A stretch of 64,000 bases of DNA from Rhabditoides inermis. Lineage: Eukaryota > Nematoda > Chromadorea > Rhabditida > Rhabditidae. The position numbers and the translations under genes were made by a program. Positions 22,597 through 35,453 of the stretch are shown here, piece after piece (the stretch's first letter is position 1; every line of letters begins with the position of its first letter). The stretch spans positions 122,501 to 186,500 of the forward strand of contig CAWZYM010000036.1 of assembly GCA_963966185.1 (NCBI GenBank), in the 5' to 3' direction. Under the pieces are notes generated by a model. It saw only the letters and a list, made by a program, of their open reading frames with translations, searched no databases and was not told where the DNA came from.

Positions 22597-23279
22597 CTCT
22601 CTCTTCCATATTCGAGGTGCTACTATGAAGTCCATTGTGCTTGAGGATTTGTGGTGGCATTTGTGGAAACCAATATGCCTCAATCGGTCCTGTTTGGTAT
22701 GTGTGCTTCTTTTTTGTTGTCTTCTCTTCTCCGGTCGACCTGTTTCATGTGTTCCATCACTGTAACACAGTACCACTCCCCTCGTCCAATTGCCAATTTC
22801 AGATGCGATTCATGATTGATTGTGCATGTGTAAAGGGGAGTGTTGTTGTATTCTGGACCGTCCAGCCTATGATCTCACCTTCCACCTTCGAATCATAAAT
22901 CTAGCGCCAGTGAAACTCGGCTGTTTCTTTTCGATTTTGTCTGCAGACAGGCTATCATATCTGCCATTCCCTTCCCATTTCTCATCCTTCAGCCATTTTC
23001 ACTTGCCTTTCCGGTATTTCAGTTGCGTGTTTGTGAGTGCAGGATCGAAAGTGGAAAAGGGAACGAACGGCCTTGTGGGGTCGACTGTCGACTGTCGTTT
23101 GTGCCCGTCTCACTAGCTACTTCCATTCCCGCTTACACACTTCTCTTGTGATTTCCGATTATGCTATAGTCTTGCAGTTTTTGATCATTATTCGGATAAT
23201 TCGTCATTATCCGATGCTTTTCATTTTGGCGGAGCGGGTTTGGAAATGATCTGGCAGAATCTGCCAGTCTACGTATCCC

Positions 23280-23321
<42 letters not shown>

Positions 23322-23648
23322 ACCCACGATCTCTCACCGTTGGGAGAATTTCATATCTGCTTCCATCCACACTCCACTGTCCCATTGCGCAAGAGGCGGT
23401 TTGCTTCTCCTAAAATATCTCTCTCTCTTTCTCTCTTTTGAAAATAGAGAGAAGAAGGCGTTTTATTATCTGTCGCATCGCCCAAACAGCTTCGGTTTCA
23501 AACTGCCATTCGATCGCCTCACAGGTTTCATCGTGTCGCTTTCCCAGATCTTATATGCGTGATTTTGTCAACTATGTTCCTTTGTACTCTTGTCAACTAC
23601 CCTTGTTTCCAGGCCGCCTTCCATCCTCCAGGGCCTCCAAACAGCACG
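19219..23648. other. Large intergenic region, no gene found
   Basis: About 4.4 kb without convincing exons or tRNA. It contains pyrimidine runs (about 21300-21332, 22561-22605, 23281-23318, 23420-23440). A possible foldback lies at about 21473-21650, where TGTCATCCC and GGGATGACA face each other and an inner CGCCTGTC/GACAGGCG pair sits at about 21584-21615. It separates divergent genes (BRI3-like on minus, BPI-family on plus) and could hold shared regulatory sequence. Confidence 0.4.
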
Positions 23649-25156
23649 ATGGTGCTGTTCAAATCAGTGAGTGCATCATTTCCGCCCACATCCTTTCATG
23701 CCTTTCCTTTTTGCCCGTCAACACGGCTAGCTCAATAAAACTCGGTAGGTTGCGCAATGACCGGTTGTGCGCTCGCACACACCTGGTCAGGTGAGAAATG
23801 CCCCGAGGGGAGTTGCTACAATGACGCAAGGGCAATGAAAGGGAGCGATCTAATTGGCGTAACGCAGGAAGTGAATGGACGAGTGGATTGGGAAAGTGAA
23901 AATGCATACAAGGAAGTTGCACAACTCCACACTATCAAATTGCAGTTGATATTGACGGTGTGCGTCACTTGGACATACGCAGGAGGACATTATGGAGGAG
24001 GAGGAGGGGGAGGAGGAGGAGGCCAGTACGGAGGAGGAGTGGTCGGAGGAGCAGCGATCGGAGGAGCGGGTGGCAACTGCATCGGCACCGGCTGCGGACC
24101 CGACTTCAACCCCGCTCTGCTCGGGGGCTCCAAGGGATACCCCGGACTCCGCGCCAGACTCAACTCCAGGGCATTCCAGTACGCAAGTGGAATCATTGGT
24201 GAGCAGCGAGTGTAGTGCTCGATGAAAGCGAAACCAACTAGTATCATTCAGGCGATGTTCTGAACACGGAGATCAAGAAGGCCAGAATTCCGCCCATCTC
24301 TCAGTGCATCCCTCAGGTATGCGGTGTGACGTCATCTGCTATGCTAATGAGTGAGCCCTTTTTCAGGTGCAAGGATGCGTGCAGATCTACAACCTGTACG
24401 TGTCTCGCTACCGCTGTCCGCAGAGGGTCGCCGTCTACCCCGCTGCTCCCAACAGAGTCATCCTCGCCGTCCAGAACGTCGACATCGGGTACGTGCACAT
24501 CAACGCCAGCGCGGCAATTCAAATGAGCATTTCAGAGTGACTGGTAACCTGGGTGGTCAGATCGTCGTGCTTCTTCCCATTCAGCTGTTCGGAATCGTCC
24601 AGCTCAACGTGCACCAGGTGAGCAATCGATCGATCGATCGATCGAGATGCGTCGGCGGGACGGGTTCTTGTGGTGTGTTCGCCTGCCAAGTGGCTTGATG
24701 TTGGGTTTGGGTGGAAACTGCGTAGGCGGGTGGAACAAGACGGACTGGAAAGAAGCTGCAATGGCAGGCAGGCATTGCACAATCACGACCGGGGACCTAA
24801 CACAATCAAACGATAATAGAACAACATTTAATCGATAAATCAATAATCTATTTGAGGCATCGATCTACGTGGATCTGTCGATCGTGCGTTCTGCTACTGG
24901 ACAGCCTGTGGTGACTGTGAACAGCTGTAACGTGCAGATCGGATACGCAGACGCCTACATCGAGAACGGAGGACTCATCGGAGACATCGTCAACAGCCAG
25001 TTTAGGGTACGGTAGGGGTACTGTACTGACTGTGGGGTACGGTAGTTGGATTACAGTGTGCTAATTGTTCTGTTTCAGTCGAAGCTCTCACAGCAAGTGA
25101 AGCAGATGATTCCTGGACAGATTTGCGGTCAAATTCCCAACATTGTCAATGAGAAG

Positions 25157-25204
<48 letters not shown>

Positions 25205-25859
25205 GGGAGAGAGAGAGGAAGAGAGAGAGGGGGGAGAGGGGGGAGTGGGAGTGTGTGTGTGAGAGAGAGTGAGAGAGAGTGAGAGTGAGAGAGAGAGAGT
25301 GAGAGATAGAGAGATAGTGAGAGAGAGAGAGTGAGAGAGAGTGAGTGAGAGAGAGGGAGAGGGGGGAGAGTGGGAATGTGTGTGTGTGAGAGAGAGAGGG
25401 AGAGAGAGGGAGAGAGGGAGAGAGAGGGAGAGAGTGGGAGAGAGAGGGAGAGAGAGGGAGAGAGAGAGAGAGAGGAAGAGAGAGTGGGAGAGAGAGATTT
25501 AAATGAGTTTTGTTCAGATCAACGGCAAGCTCGGCTCTCTTCCGCAGTCGATCGCCCTCTCGCAGATGCTGTCGATGTTCGGTGGAGCCCTCGGACTCGG
25601 AGGCTCCGGAGGAGGCCCCAGGCCCAGCCAGCAATATGTAAGTTTATAAACAGTTATTGAAAATATAGTGAAATACTTGTTTGTTTGAGTGCCAGCAGCA
25701 GTGTGCTTCTCCGGCGGCCCCGGCTGCCGCCTCTTCCTCTGCCTCCATCAGCCCCTCGTTCCCTGCCCCCGCACCCGCCGCTGCCCCCGCCTCCGCAGTC
25801 TCCGCCCCCGTACAGCAGGCTGTCGCCCCCTCCACCGCAGCCATGGCCCCGGAGGTAGG

Positions 25860-25927
<68 letters not shown>

Positions 25928-28519
25928 TACCTGTTCCCTCAGATCCCGTCCGGTTCGTACGAGGGTCGTCGTGCGGTGCAGCGTTCTGCCGCGTTCGCCC
26001 CCGAGGCGCAGCGCGAGGAGAAGAGGAAGTACAGGACGAGCGCCGTCCACGTGGGTTCAAACACTAATCAACCACAACATGAATGAAATGGAATGTCTCA
26101 CCCTGAACTGTATCTAGTCAGTTAGATATACTTACCACTAGTACCAACGCTGTTATAGTTTACTTACCATTCAGAGTGCCAGATAATTTTTGAGTTAGAA
26201 GCTAGTAGTAGTGATGTGACCTGCAGACGCCGTCGTCTCCGATCTCTTCGGAGGAGATCCCGTCTCGCCCGTCGGGAGTGGCTTCTATCTCGATCCGCCC
26301 TCACAGGGTGCAGCCAGTGATGCGCAATGCCACTATCCCCAAGGAGGCTGTGATGCGAGCCGCGATGCTCCGCCGATTCGCGGCCATCCCCGTAGAGGGA
26401 GGCAGTGTGAGTAGATCGTAGACTAACACAGTAACACGCATGCATGTCTTCCCTTCTCACCAATGTGTTCAGCTGCTAGTGCCGGCCCGCGCCAAGCGAG
26501 CCACTTACACGGCGCTGACGGCGGCCGAGCCTCGTCTGTACCGCGTGGCGAACCGCGCCGTCGCCCCCGCGTCCTCCGTCCGCGTCGTCCGCCACAACTA
26601 CCCCTCCACTGGAGGCGGCGTCTCCACCGGACACCTCGCGTTCGTCCCGCCCGGACAGAACCTCTGCTCGCAGTGCCCCGCACAGACTGGACAGGCCGAG
26701 GACCCCGTCGGATTCATCAAGGTACGCTACACACAGGAACAGTACGGTATTGACGTAATCGCTGCAGGACCTGGCGGCGAACCTGGATCTGTCGAAGCTG
26801 AACGACCTGTACCTGGGTCTGCAGCTGATGAACACACAGGCGACCAGCAACGACTTCACCATCGATCTCACCGGAGAGTTCAGCCCCTACGCACAGGGAG
26901 GTGGGTAGAGATAGACAGGACGGTAGAATGTGGATGCGGTAATTACTGTACTCACAGATACTGTAGTATAAAGCTCGTAATATGATACATTGATACATAC
27001 TATAATATAGATACAGTAATCATATACGATCACCAACACGGTACCTACCAGGTACCCCGTTCGGAGCTTTCCCGGTCGCCTTCCCGTCTCTGTACGACGA
27101 CCACATGGCAGAATTCATTGTCACCGACTACACCCTCAACTCACTCTTCTACCATCTACACAGGTAGATGACGTCATTACTCGATGACGTCATGATGATG
27201 TGATTGCAGGAAGGGATTCATCTCGTTCACCATTGGCCCGAACACTCCCAAGATCGGAGAGCTGCTGAAGACGACGTGCAGCGACGACGAGGACGACGAG
27301 CTGGAGGACCACGGTGTCGAGGTGGGCGGAGTCTGAGGGGGCGGGGCTGATGTTGGTGCTTGAGCTGGACGAGGAGGAGGAGCGCCGCCGCCGCCGCCGT
27401 CTGTCCTTCAAGAACAACATGAAGCGAGCTGCTCAGGCCGCAGCCGCCGCCAAGGCCGCCGCAGCTGCCAAGAAGAGCAAGGTGGTCAAGAGGGAGGCAC
27501 AGGCCACCGTGCTCGTCCAGGAGGACCACGTCGTCGAGAAGAGCATCAACACCAAGGTGAGCGGAGTCTAAATGGGCGGTGCATAGAGCGAATTGTAGGC
27601 AAACGCGACCGCGGCGCTGCTGGCGTTGAAGAAGCGCAAGAAGGACAGGAAGAGGCGTCAGGACGACGCTGCCGGACTGGCCGACCTGGGCATCTGCTTC
27701 GGAGACATCCTGCCGGCAGTGAGGGAGGAGTACCCCAACCAGAAGATCTCCATCCACGTCAGTACTCGCATAGCAGTCAGGGCTGTAGCAGCGTGCTTTC
27801 AGGTGCACACAGTGCGCGCGCCGTCCATCATTCTGTCGCAGGCCGCAGGAGGAACCGCCTCCATCGATCTCCTCGCTGACGCAGACATATACATCGATGG
27901 AACACAGACCAAGGTAATCATATTATTTTGCATGAGATTGTCTTCCTTATTATTTACTGATATAGTTGTGTATCATATATCTTTCCAGGTCGGAACCATC
28001 ACGATCGCTGCCAGTGTGGATCTGATCGTGAAGACCCAGGGACTGCACGTATCCGGATCCGCCGAGATCACCAACCTCAAGCTCACCGACAGGTACAGGG
28101 GAGAGAGAGAGAGAGAGAGAAAGAGAGGGAGAGAGAGTATACTCTGCTTGCAGGACCGGGTCCCTCGGCCTTCCTCAGGACGCCCTGGACAACCTCGGAA
28201 ACCTCGGCAAGGAGTTGCTGCAGAAGGTGGGTTGTGTTCTCGCGCTCCCCTCTCATGATGGTCTCATTCCAGCTGGCGTCGGATGCCTTGGCCAAGGGAA
28301 TCACTCTCAACGTGCCCCAGGGCGCGGGAGGACTTCCCATCAACATCATCAACCCTTCGTTCAGGATCATCGAGCACGGTACGGGTTACTGCAGTCACCC
28401 ATTTATGGGAAACTTTAGTCAGTGTATTGTACATTCAATTACTCTTGTTTTCAGGTCTGTACATTGCGACCGACCTCACCGTATCGCCGGCACTTCTCGG
28501 CGCGGGAGGCGGTTGCTAA
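23649..28519 (+). CDS. BPI/LBP-family secreted lipid-binding protein
   Basis: Twenty-two exons join in frame. The first codes only six residues (23649-23666), and after a 279-bp intron the next (23946-24198) completes a signal peptide (MVLFKSLILTVCVTWTYA). A Gly-rich stretch leads to the first BPI barrel (LNSRAFQYASGIIGDVLN, later VTGNLGGQIVVLLP and SIYVDLSIV). The two-Cys pattern NSCNVQIGYADAY and CGQIPNIV matches the conserved disulfide of BPI1 domains. Exons 25696-26721 are low-complexity Ala/Pro/Arg linker. The second barrel (from DLAANLDLSKLNDLYL at 26768) is split by exons 27365-27556 and 27599-27757, which carry RRRRRR, Ala/Lys runs and KKRKKDRKRR. It then resumes to GLYIATDLTVSPALL and TAA 28517-28519. 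Nematodes have several BPI/LBP relatives in lipid transport and defence. The ligand is unknown. Confidence 0.85.
25157..25499. repeat. (GA)n-rich intronic satellite, about 340 bp
   Basis: Nearly the whole intron after exon 25079-25156 of the BPI-family gene is GAGAGA/GAGAGGG repeats with two copies of a GTGGGA(G/A)TGTGTGTGTGAG block (about 25244 and 25371), so a longer unit has been duplicated within the run. Confidence 0.85.
25861..25927. repeat. (CT)n run in BPI-family intron
   Basis: CT repeat of about 65 bp occupying the intron between exons 25696-25854 and 25943-26050. Confidence 0.85.
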
Positions 28520-29819
28520 GCCCCGCCTCCACTGACCACGCCCTCTCTCGCAGGAGGGCAGCCCCTAGATGTTGTACATTGAGATATAGACCGCTATTTC
28601 TGTGTTGTATTTTCCTGTAAATTTCCCTTGTACACTTGAAAGTTATCTGTAACCTATTCAATCAGCTAGCGTGAAGAGAGTCTCATAGAGTCTATGCATC
28701 ATGTTTTAATATTTATCTCGTTGTGTTCCGCCCCTAGACACCCGATTGCTCATCTCATTCTCGCCCACCCTTCCCCGACTTCGCCCATCTTGCCCCGCCC
28801 CCTTCTTGCGCCACCAGTGGCTCTCAAATTTCTATGTTATGTTGCTGTCCTCCGGTGTTGTGTGTACACCTGGCGTCCAGTCGGCCGCCAGTCCATTCAT
28901 CTTTCAATGTTACGTTGAACGTTGCCATTCCGCACAATAAAACACATCCCTTCATATTTTATGAGATAGACGATATCTGAATACAATAGTGGCATCAAAA
29001 AAGGCGATTACATACGACAATTCAAATTGCTACCTGATTCAATTTTTGTAGTACACTCCTGTTGACAGTTGTTTTGAATATCATTTGCGCGGGAACACAT
29101 TACGCACAGCTGTTTTTCATGATTCCATTCGTCGATTTTCACCGGTTGATACGTCATTCCATTGTTTTCTATTATGCGATGTGTGTTGTTGCATTTATTC
29201 CATTCGAATTAACTTGTTAATCTTTCTCCAAGTGTTTACATCCTCGAGGAGCGACCGCTACGATGTCTCCTTGCAAACTCGGTTCATGTTTATGTTTCTC
29301 TTTGTGTGTCGCGAGTGTCATACTATCACTTGTCTCGAGTGCACTCAAATCCGCGGTTTCATTCGCGCCGTTTCAATTCGCGTCTCTCTCCCGCAAACTT
29401 TCGCTCTCATTTCCATTCTCTCTCTCCCTTCCGCTCTCTCTCTCCCATCGGTTTGTAGTCGATATGGGGAGGCCAGTTTTGGCGCGTGAATTCTCAGTGG
29501 GCGGGGCGTTGGGGCGGGCCAGCAGCCAGCAGGGATGAGCCATGCTCGCACAGTCCGCTCAGCTCCATTCCCACAACTGACTCACTCCACCAGCTACCTA
29601 TTACCACCGCATTCGTATCAGCCAGCTAGCACGCCGATAGCAGTGATAGCCATCATTAGCCCCCTCCCGCTCCGTATCTCGCCATCTTTTGTTTACTCGG
29701 CTGTTGCTAACCCCACGGCGTGTTGGTCGATAAGGCGATTTGTTGTGGCTCGCGTGTCGTGTGTGTTCCATTCATGTTCGTTTCTCGCCTGCATGTCTCT
29801 TCGTAATTGCAGAGCTCGC
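28520..29819. other. Intergenic, 3' end of BPI gene and upstream of supervillin
   Basis: No exon recognised. AATAAA at about 28936 could end the BPI-family transcript. TTGCAG at about 29806-29811 just before the supervillin ATG suggests a 5' UTR intron or spliced-leader site, so non-coding or short coding exons may be hidden upstream. Confidence 0.4.
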
Positions 29820-32263
29820 ATGATCGCTGAGCGGCGCAGCGTGTTGTTGGGCAACGAGGAGAAGTGGAAGCCGGGTGGCCGGCTCGCCCCTCCTCCCACC
29901 GACTCCCCCTCCTCCACACACACGCCCCTCAAGCTCAGACTGCAGCAGCTCAACAAGGTGTGTATGTGTCTTTTGTCTTCCTGCTAGCTCTCTCCCGCTG
30001 TGAGACATTGATTCGGCGGTGGGCGCGCATGTTGTGTCTGATTTGATTATGATCACTTTATCACCACCCCGCCCTGATGTCGTATTGAATCCGACTATCA
30101 CGCGGCAGCCAAGCCAGTCATGACATGTTTTGCCAAGAGAGTGTGTAACATAGGAGAAACGCCAATGGCAGGCAATCACTGAAACGTATGGGGAAACTGA
30201 ACACGAAACTGATTGCGATCAATCAATCATTTAATCAATGATTATGTGTTTTAGTCTGCTGACGAGTGGAAGCGTCGTGTGCAGAAGGACGACGTGTCTC
30301 ACCTCGAGAGGGCCAGTCGTCGTACCAGCGTCGCATCCGCACTCGAGAACAAGGTACGTTTGTTGTTTCCGTTTTTCACCTCATTTCACATGTGCATGCT
30401 GATTTTCGTGACTCACTGCCGCTCGTGATTATGATCTGTATTCAATATGCGAATGCCATAGCGCACATGACCTTTCGGGCGCAATGTACAGTATCTCTGT
30501 TGCAGCTTACCCCGTCGTGCCCTCCTCCCGCTGCCGTGCTGCCCGTGTCTCGGGCGGCGCAGCTGACGGAGCTGAACACGGGTCTCGGCAGGTTCTTCTC
30601 CCCGATGGACAGCCGGGGGGACGAGTGCGTGGATGTGGACCTGGATGCGGTGCCGCGGACGGAGATGTGAGTGGGAAGAGGGATGGGGTGCATATGTGTA
30701 TTCTCCCCTCTGCAGTCTGGCCACCCCCCGTAGCCGTCCGATGCGTCCGGGCCGCGCCCGCTCCGCCCGACCCTCCACTGCCCAGCCACGCATCGCACAC
30801 ATCGATGTCGAGTCGGTCAAGGTACGTCGGTGGTAGTGTGGCTACTAGTATGACACGTGTGTGTTCAGTTGGAGGAGGACCCGCGCGACCACATTGCGCC
30901 CGTGGTTGTAGAAGACGATGGAGCGCCCGTCGCCAAGAGCGCCAGACAGGGACTCGCGGTATGCACTCCTTTTTTAAGTTTCTCCTATATTTCTCTCATC
31001 CTCTCCGTTACAGGCAGTTGAGGACTACTCGCAGGCCAAGGGATGTCTCCGACAGATCGACCACACCTCTCCCTACCCTCCCGTCATGCTCATCCGAGTC
31101 AAGGGTCAGTTGTTCACTTGTTTATATGTTTGTCTCTCTCACCGGAAGTACTCCTCCATCTCTCTCTCTCTTCTGTCGCAGCTTTCGTTTCAAGTGGGAG
31201 AGGCGGTTCGGGGCTTTGCCGGGGTTTTCTTGATGTGTTTTGGTTGGTCATGAGCTAGTGAGCGAGAGAGTGGGGGAGGGGAGAGCGCAGAGTGGCGAGA
31301 GAGAAACGGTCAGTGAAACACTATACAAACCGAGTCGGAAGAGCAGAGGTTCACGAAAGCCACTATTGAAAGGAAGGAACTGAACTAGTTTGGTTCGGAA
31401 AACTGAATAGAATTCGCAAAGGGTGGTGTTAACACAGTCTTCCTTTCTCCTTTGATGTCGAGAATGACCCTCTCTCTTCGCAGAATACTCTCTCGACCTC
31501 GGGTTGGAGTGGTTTGACGAATGAACACGGTTTTGGTGTGGCACAAAAACGAGGTTTATGGTGTGTCGAATTGGGAGCATAGAGTAGATGGGGGCAGGTG
31601 TGGGTTCTTGTGAGTGTGTTGCCAGATGGGATTATAAAACTCGATGATTGGACGTGTAACACGGCAAAAGAACTGTGAAATACTCGATCCTGGATCGAGT
31701 TGGTATCCTTGATCGCGGATTGCGAGATTGCGGGTTGTAAGAAGAGGATGAGGACAGAGTGAGGATAGAGGGGACTGGATTGCGTGACCAGAGAGAGAGG
31801 GAGCTGGTCGCTCGCTTTCGCCTTCCCCCGACTCAATGGCCGCAAGAAAAAAGGAGGTAATGGTGTCATGACAGCGATCTTTTTTGCGCACCCGGGAGCG
31901 AGAGAGGCGTGTATAATGACAGTGAACGGGGGAAAGTATTTCGAAATGTGTATTGATGAAAAGACATTATCATAACCGTATGCTAATGGAGATGCGTGTT
32001 AAGGTGAGAAGCGCATGGACGTTCGTCTGGTGTCGCCTCGGAAGAGCGCGGTTGTGGAGGAGGCTAGCTATGTTCTCGTCACCCCGAAGAGACTACAGCT
32101 CTATCTGGGCAGCCACAGCAACATCCTCGAGAGGACACGGGTGCGTTCCCGTTTCCCTACACATTGTCCGCCCATGCACTTAGCGGCTTGTTTGATGCGC
32201 ATCCGATTGTCGTGTTTCCAGATGGGGTGCAGATAGGGGCATCTATTGTTGTTATATTCTCTT

Positions 32264-32314
<51 letters not shown>

Positions 32315-34518
32315 CCACTTGTTTCTGCCCTATGCTGCTGCGTGGGTGGGATCCACCCGCATCGTCCGCCCCAGCCATTCTGGTTTCTAATTTATCTATG
32401 TCTTCTCTCGTCTCTCTTTCTCTTTCTCTCGCGCGTGTAGTTTCACGGTGTACATTTGTTCGCATGTGCGCAGTGCGACAAGGGATATCCGATATTCATA
32501 CACACACTCTCTCTGTTTTGACACACCCGAACCGCACTGATCACACTCGCCGTCTGCGCCCTCTCCTTGTCTCCCATTCTTTCTCACTCTCACTTTATCT
32601 CTAGAGAAAGGGACATGATCCAATCACATCAGCCGGATCGAATTTGCATACGAAAGGGATTATGAGCGGGAACGGTGGATGGGGGGAAAGGAAAGGAGAG
32701 ATGCAAAAGGGGTAATGGGATGTGAAACGAATGTGCGGCAAAGAACAAGACATGGCATGCAACTGGATAGAGCTGTTTGCAGGCGACTCAGCTGGCGACG
32801 AGCATCGCGCAACGCAGCGACCTGCACTGCTCGGCAGGCAAGGCTGATAGGGTGGAGGGCCCGGCCAGAGAGGCGCTTAGGTGAGTACTCGAGCAGGGTG
32901 GTCCGTGATGGGTTTGGATTGTGTGTTTGCAGGGACCTCTCCCCCGTTGGCTCGGATGTGTCTCCCGTGGAGGGAGAGGCATTTGAAGTGGCGGCCGCCC
33001 GGTCGAATCTCATAGTGCGAGTCACCGACAACTACAAGCTGCAGACGGTCGCCAAGGGAGAACCAGCCAGGATGAGCATGCTCGGAGACAGGGAGGTAGG
33101 CTCTCTCTCCCCCTCCCCCCCTCTCTCTCCCTCTCTTTCTTAGTGCCCACTCTCTCTCTCTCTCTTCAGACTCTGATCCTGGACTTCGGCTCGGAGGTGT
33201 ATGTGTGGAGTGGGCGCAACGCGAAGAAGACTGCCGGCAAGTACGCGATGGAATATGCACAGCAGATGGTGAGTGATTTATCGATTGATGGATTGATTAC
33301 TCGTGTTTGCAGCGCCAGAAGGCTGTGCCGCACTCGCTGTGTGTATTGGGAGAGGAGCTAGGCGAGGGCAGGGCAGAATGGGTGCATGTGCAGAGAGTAC
33401 AACAGGGAGTACAACAGGCACTCTTTGCCGCCAAGTTCCACGATTGGAAGAGCAGCGAGAGCAGGGTGAGAGAGAGAGATGGAGAGAGAGAGAAAAAGAG
33501 ATGAAAGATGATAGTGAGTTGTTTAGGTTGTTGGTATGTCGAACACTCCGTCTGTCGCCTACTCTCCTCTCGCCATGCTATCCACCCTCCAAGCAGCCAC
33601 TCCCGACAGGAGCAAGATTGAGGCTGACATAATTGCCAAGTGAGTGCATCTCTCTCTCTCTCTCCCTCTCTCTCTCTCTCTCTCGTCTCTCACCCCTCCC
33701 TACTTCTACTTGTTACTTTTCAGTGACCTTCGCCGTTCCGAGTGGCCGGAGCCGTCTCTGGTTCTGGAGGACCAGACTCTCACCAGGGAGATGAAGGATG
33801 TGATCACGGAGGGAAAGGTGTGAAGGGAGGAAGGGAAGGTAGGTGTACATGTGTGTTGCAGAGCATGTGGGTGTTGCGCGGCGAGCAGCTGTGTCCGATG
33901 GAGTACTCGGATGTGATCAGCTCTGACAGCTGCTATGTGCTGCGGTGGCAGTACAGGGTGCAGAAGAGTGGTGAGTGCAGAGGGAAAGGGATATAGATGA
34001 CGTGGGCCTTCAGGAGTACGTCGCCTGCGCACGGGAGAGGAATCTGAGAAGGAGACTGGACGTGAGCGAGCGGCCTACTTCTACTGGCTCGGTGCCGACA
34101 CCACTATCAAGATGCACGGTGAGAGAGTAAGGAAAGGGGGTTCGAGCTGGAGTGGTTTACAGGCACGTGCGCGCTGCAGCTGTCGTATCTGAACAGGGAG
34201 AAGCTGCCTGTGGTGCGGCTGGAGCAGGGCGCCGAGTCGCCCGTCTTCCTCGCTCTCTTCCAAGGCAGGCTGGTGGTCGACCGACCGGGCAGCGGCACAG
34301 ACGGACACAGGTGCTGGCTGGTGAGCGGCGCCAGCCTGGCAGAGGCACACGCGGTCGAAGTGGACGCGGCCGCGCCCCTCCGGTCCCACGCCGTCTACCT
34401 GAGAAGAGTGAGGGGAGACATGCAGGTGCACACTGGCTGCCACGTGGACAGCGAGGTCGCCGTCCAGGCAGCCATCCAGCTAGCCATCAGGATGTGCACG
34501 TATGTCCACAATGTCTTC

Positions 34519-34560
<42 letters not shown>

Positions 34561-35453
34561 CTCCCATTCAGCGAGTCTTCCCGCTGGCAGCTCTCGTCTG
34601 CCGCGCCCGCCTCCTTTGTGGAGGGCGACCTGGACGGTGTGTCGTGGACGAGTGCGCATGGGCGTGTCTGTGGTGGGCGTGGCTGGCGTGTGTACGAGGG
34701 CGAGGCGTGCGCGCTGTCGTCTCCCCTGTCGCACCCCTCCCTCGCCTTCCCCTTCCGCCAGTCGCAGCTCGACCACTGTGTCCTCTTGGACGTCGGTGGC
34801 TCTGCGTGGTTGTGGAGCGAGTCCGCCCCCTCCACACTCGCACTCAGAATAGTCAAGAGGTACGCCAGCCTTTGGCACATTGCTAATCTCGTCTTCTGAA
34901 CCGTGTGTATATCAGTGGGTTCCATTAAAACTGAATGTTGTGTGTTTAGCTACTGGTCGGGTCGGTCGGGGGAGTGCGTGTGTGTTCGGAAGGGGGCGGA
35001 GCCAGAGGAGTTCCGAGCGCTGTTCCCTGTGTGGACAGAGTGGACAGAGGAGGGAGGGTCGAGTGGAGACGAGAGCGGAAAGGAGAACGCCTCCCCCGTC
35101 AAGCACAGGATGGCCAAGGTGCGCGGAGAAGGAGGGACAGGTGTGGATGGTTAGTGTTTAGGAGTCGTCTCCTCCGCCGGAGCGTCTCGACTCCCTCCTT
35201 GAGACGCGCACCCAGCACTTCTCTCCCCAGCAGCTTCGCGAGAGGACCGCACTGCCTGAGGGCATCGACCTCACCAACCTCGAGCAGTACCTCTCCGACG
35301 ACGACTTCCAGGTAGGCAAGGCATTCCATCATCAATCGATGAGCAATCGATATTCTCTGGTTGTAGCGCGAGTTCAAGACGGAGCGCTCGTCCTTCTACG
35401 CGCTTCCCGCTTGGAAGCAGATAAGAATAAGAAAGGAGCTTGGTTTCTTCTAG
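29820..35453 (+). CDS. SVIL: Supervillin-like protein (gelsolin/villin family)
   Basis: Twenty exons from ATG 29820 to TAG 35451-35453 join in frame. A charged, disordered N-terminal part (exons 29820-29957, 30255-30353, 30506-30666, 30716-30821, 30869-30958) is followed by gelsolin-like repeats. These include MDVRLVSPRKSAVVEEASYV (exon 32004-32140), LILDFGSEVYVWSGRNAKKT (33170-33268), SCYVLRWQYRV with YFYWLGADTTIKMHG (33862-34118), and VLLDVGGSAWLWSE (34572-34859). The C-terminus is a villin headpiece (YLSDDDFQREFKTERSSFYALPAWKQ, exons 35162-35311 and 35367-35453), the F-actin-binding module. Supervillin links actin and myosin to membranes. The true N-terminus may lie upstream, since an acceptor precedes this ATG. 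Vertebrate supervillin is longer at the N-terminus. Confidence 0.9.
32264..32312. repeat. (CT)n microsatellite in supervillin intron
   Basis: A pure CT run of about 48 bp inside the 642-bp intron between exons 32004-32140 and 32783-32880. It is one of many such runs in the window. Confidence 0.85.

Noticed and set aside
22232..22660. Long minus-strand open frame of about 140 residues
   Set aside because: Composed of Glu/Arg translation of GA repeats and Ser-rich junk; no splice sites, no family motif, no start context.
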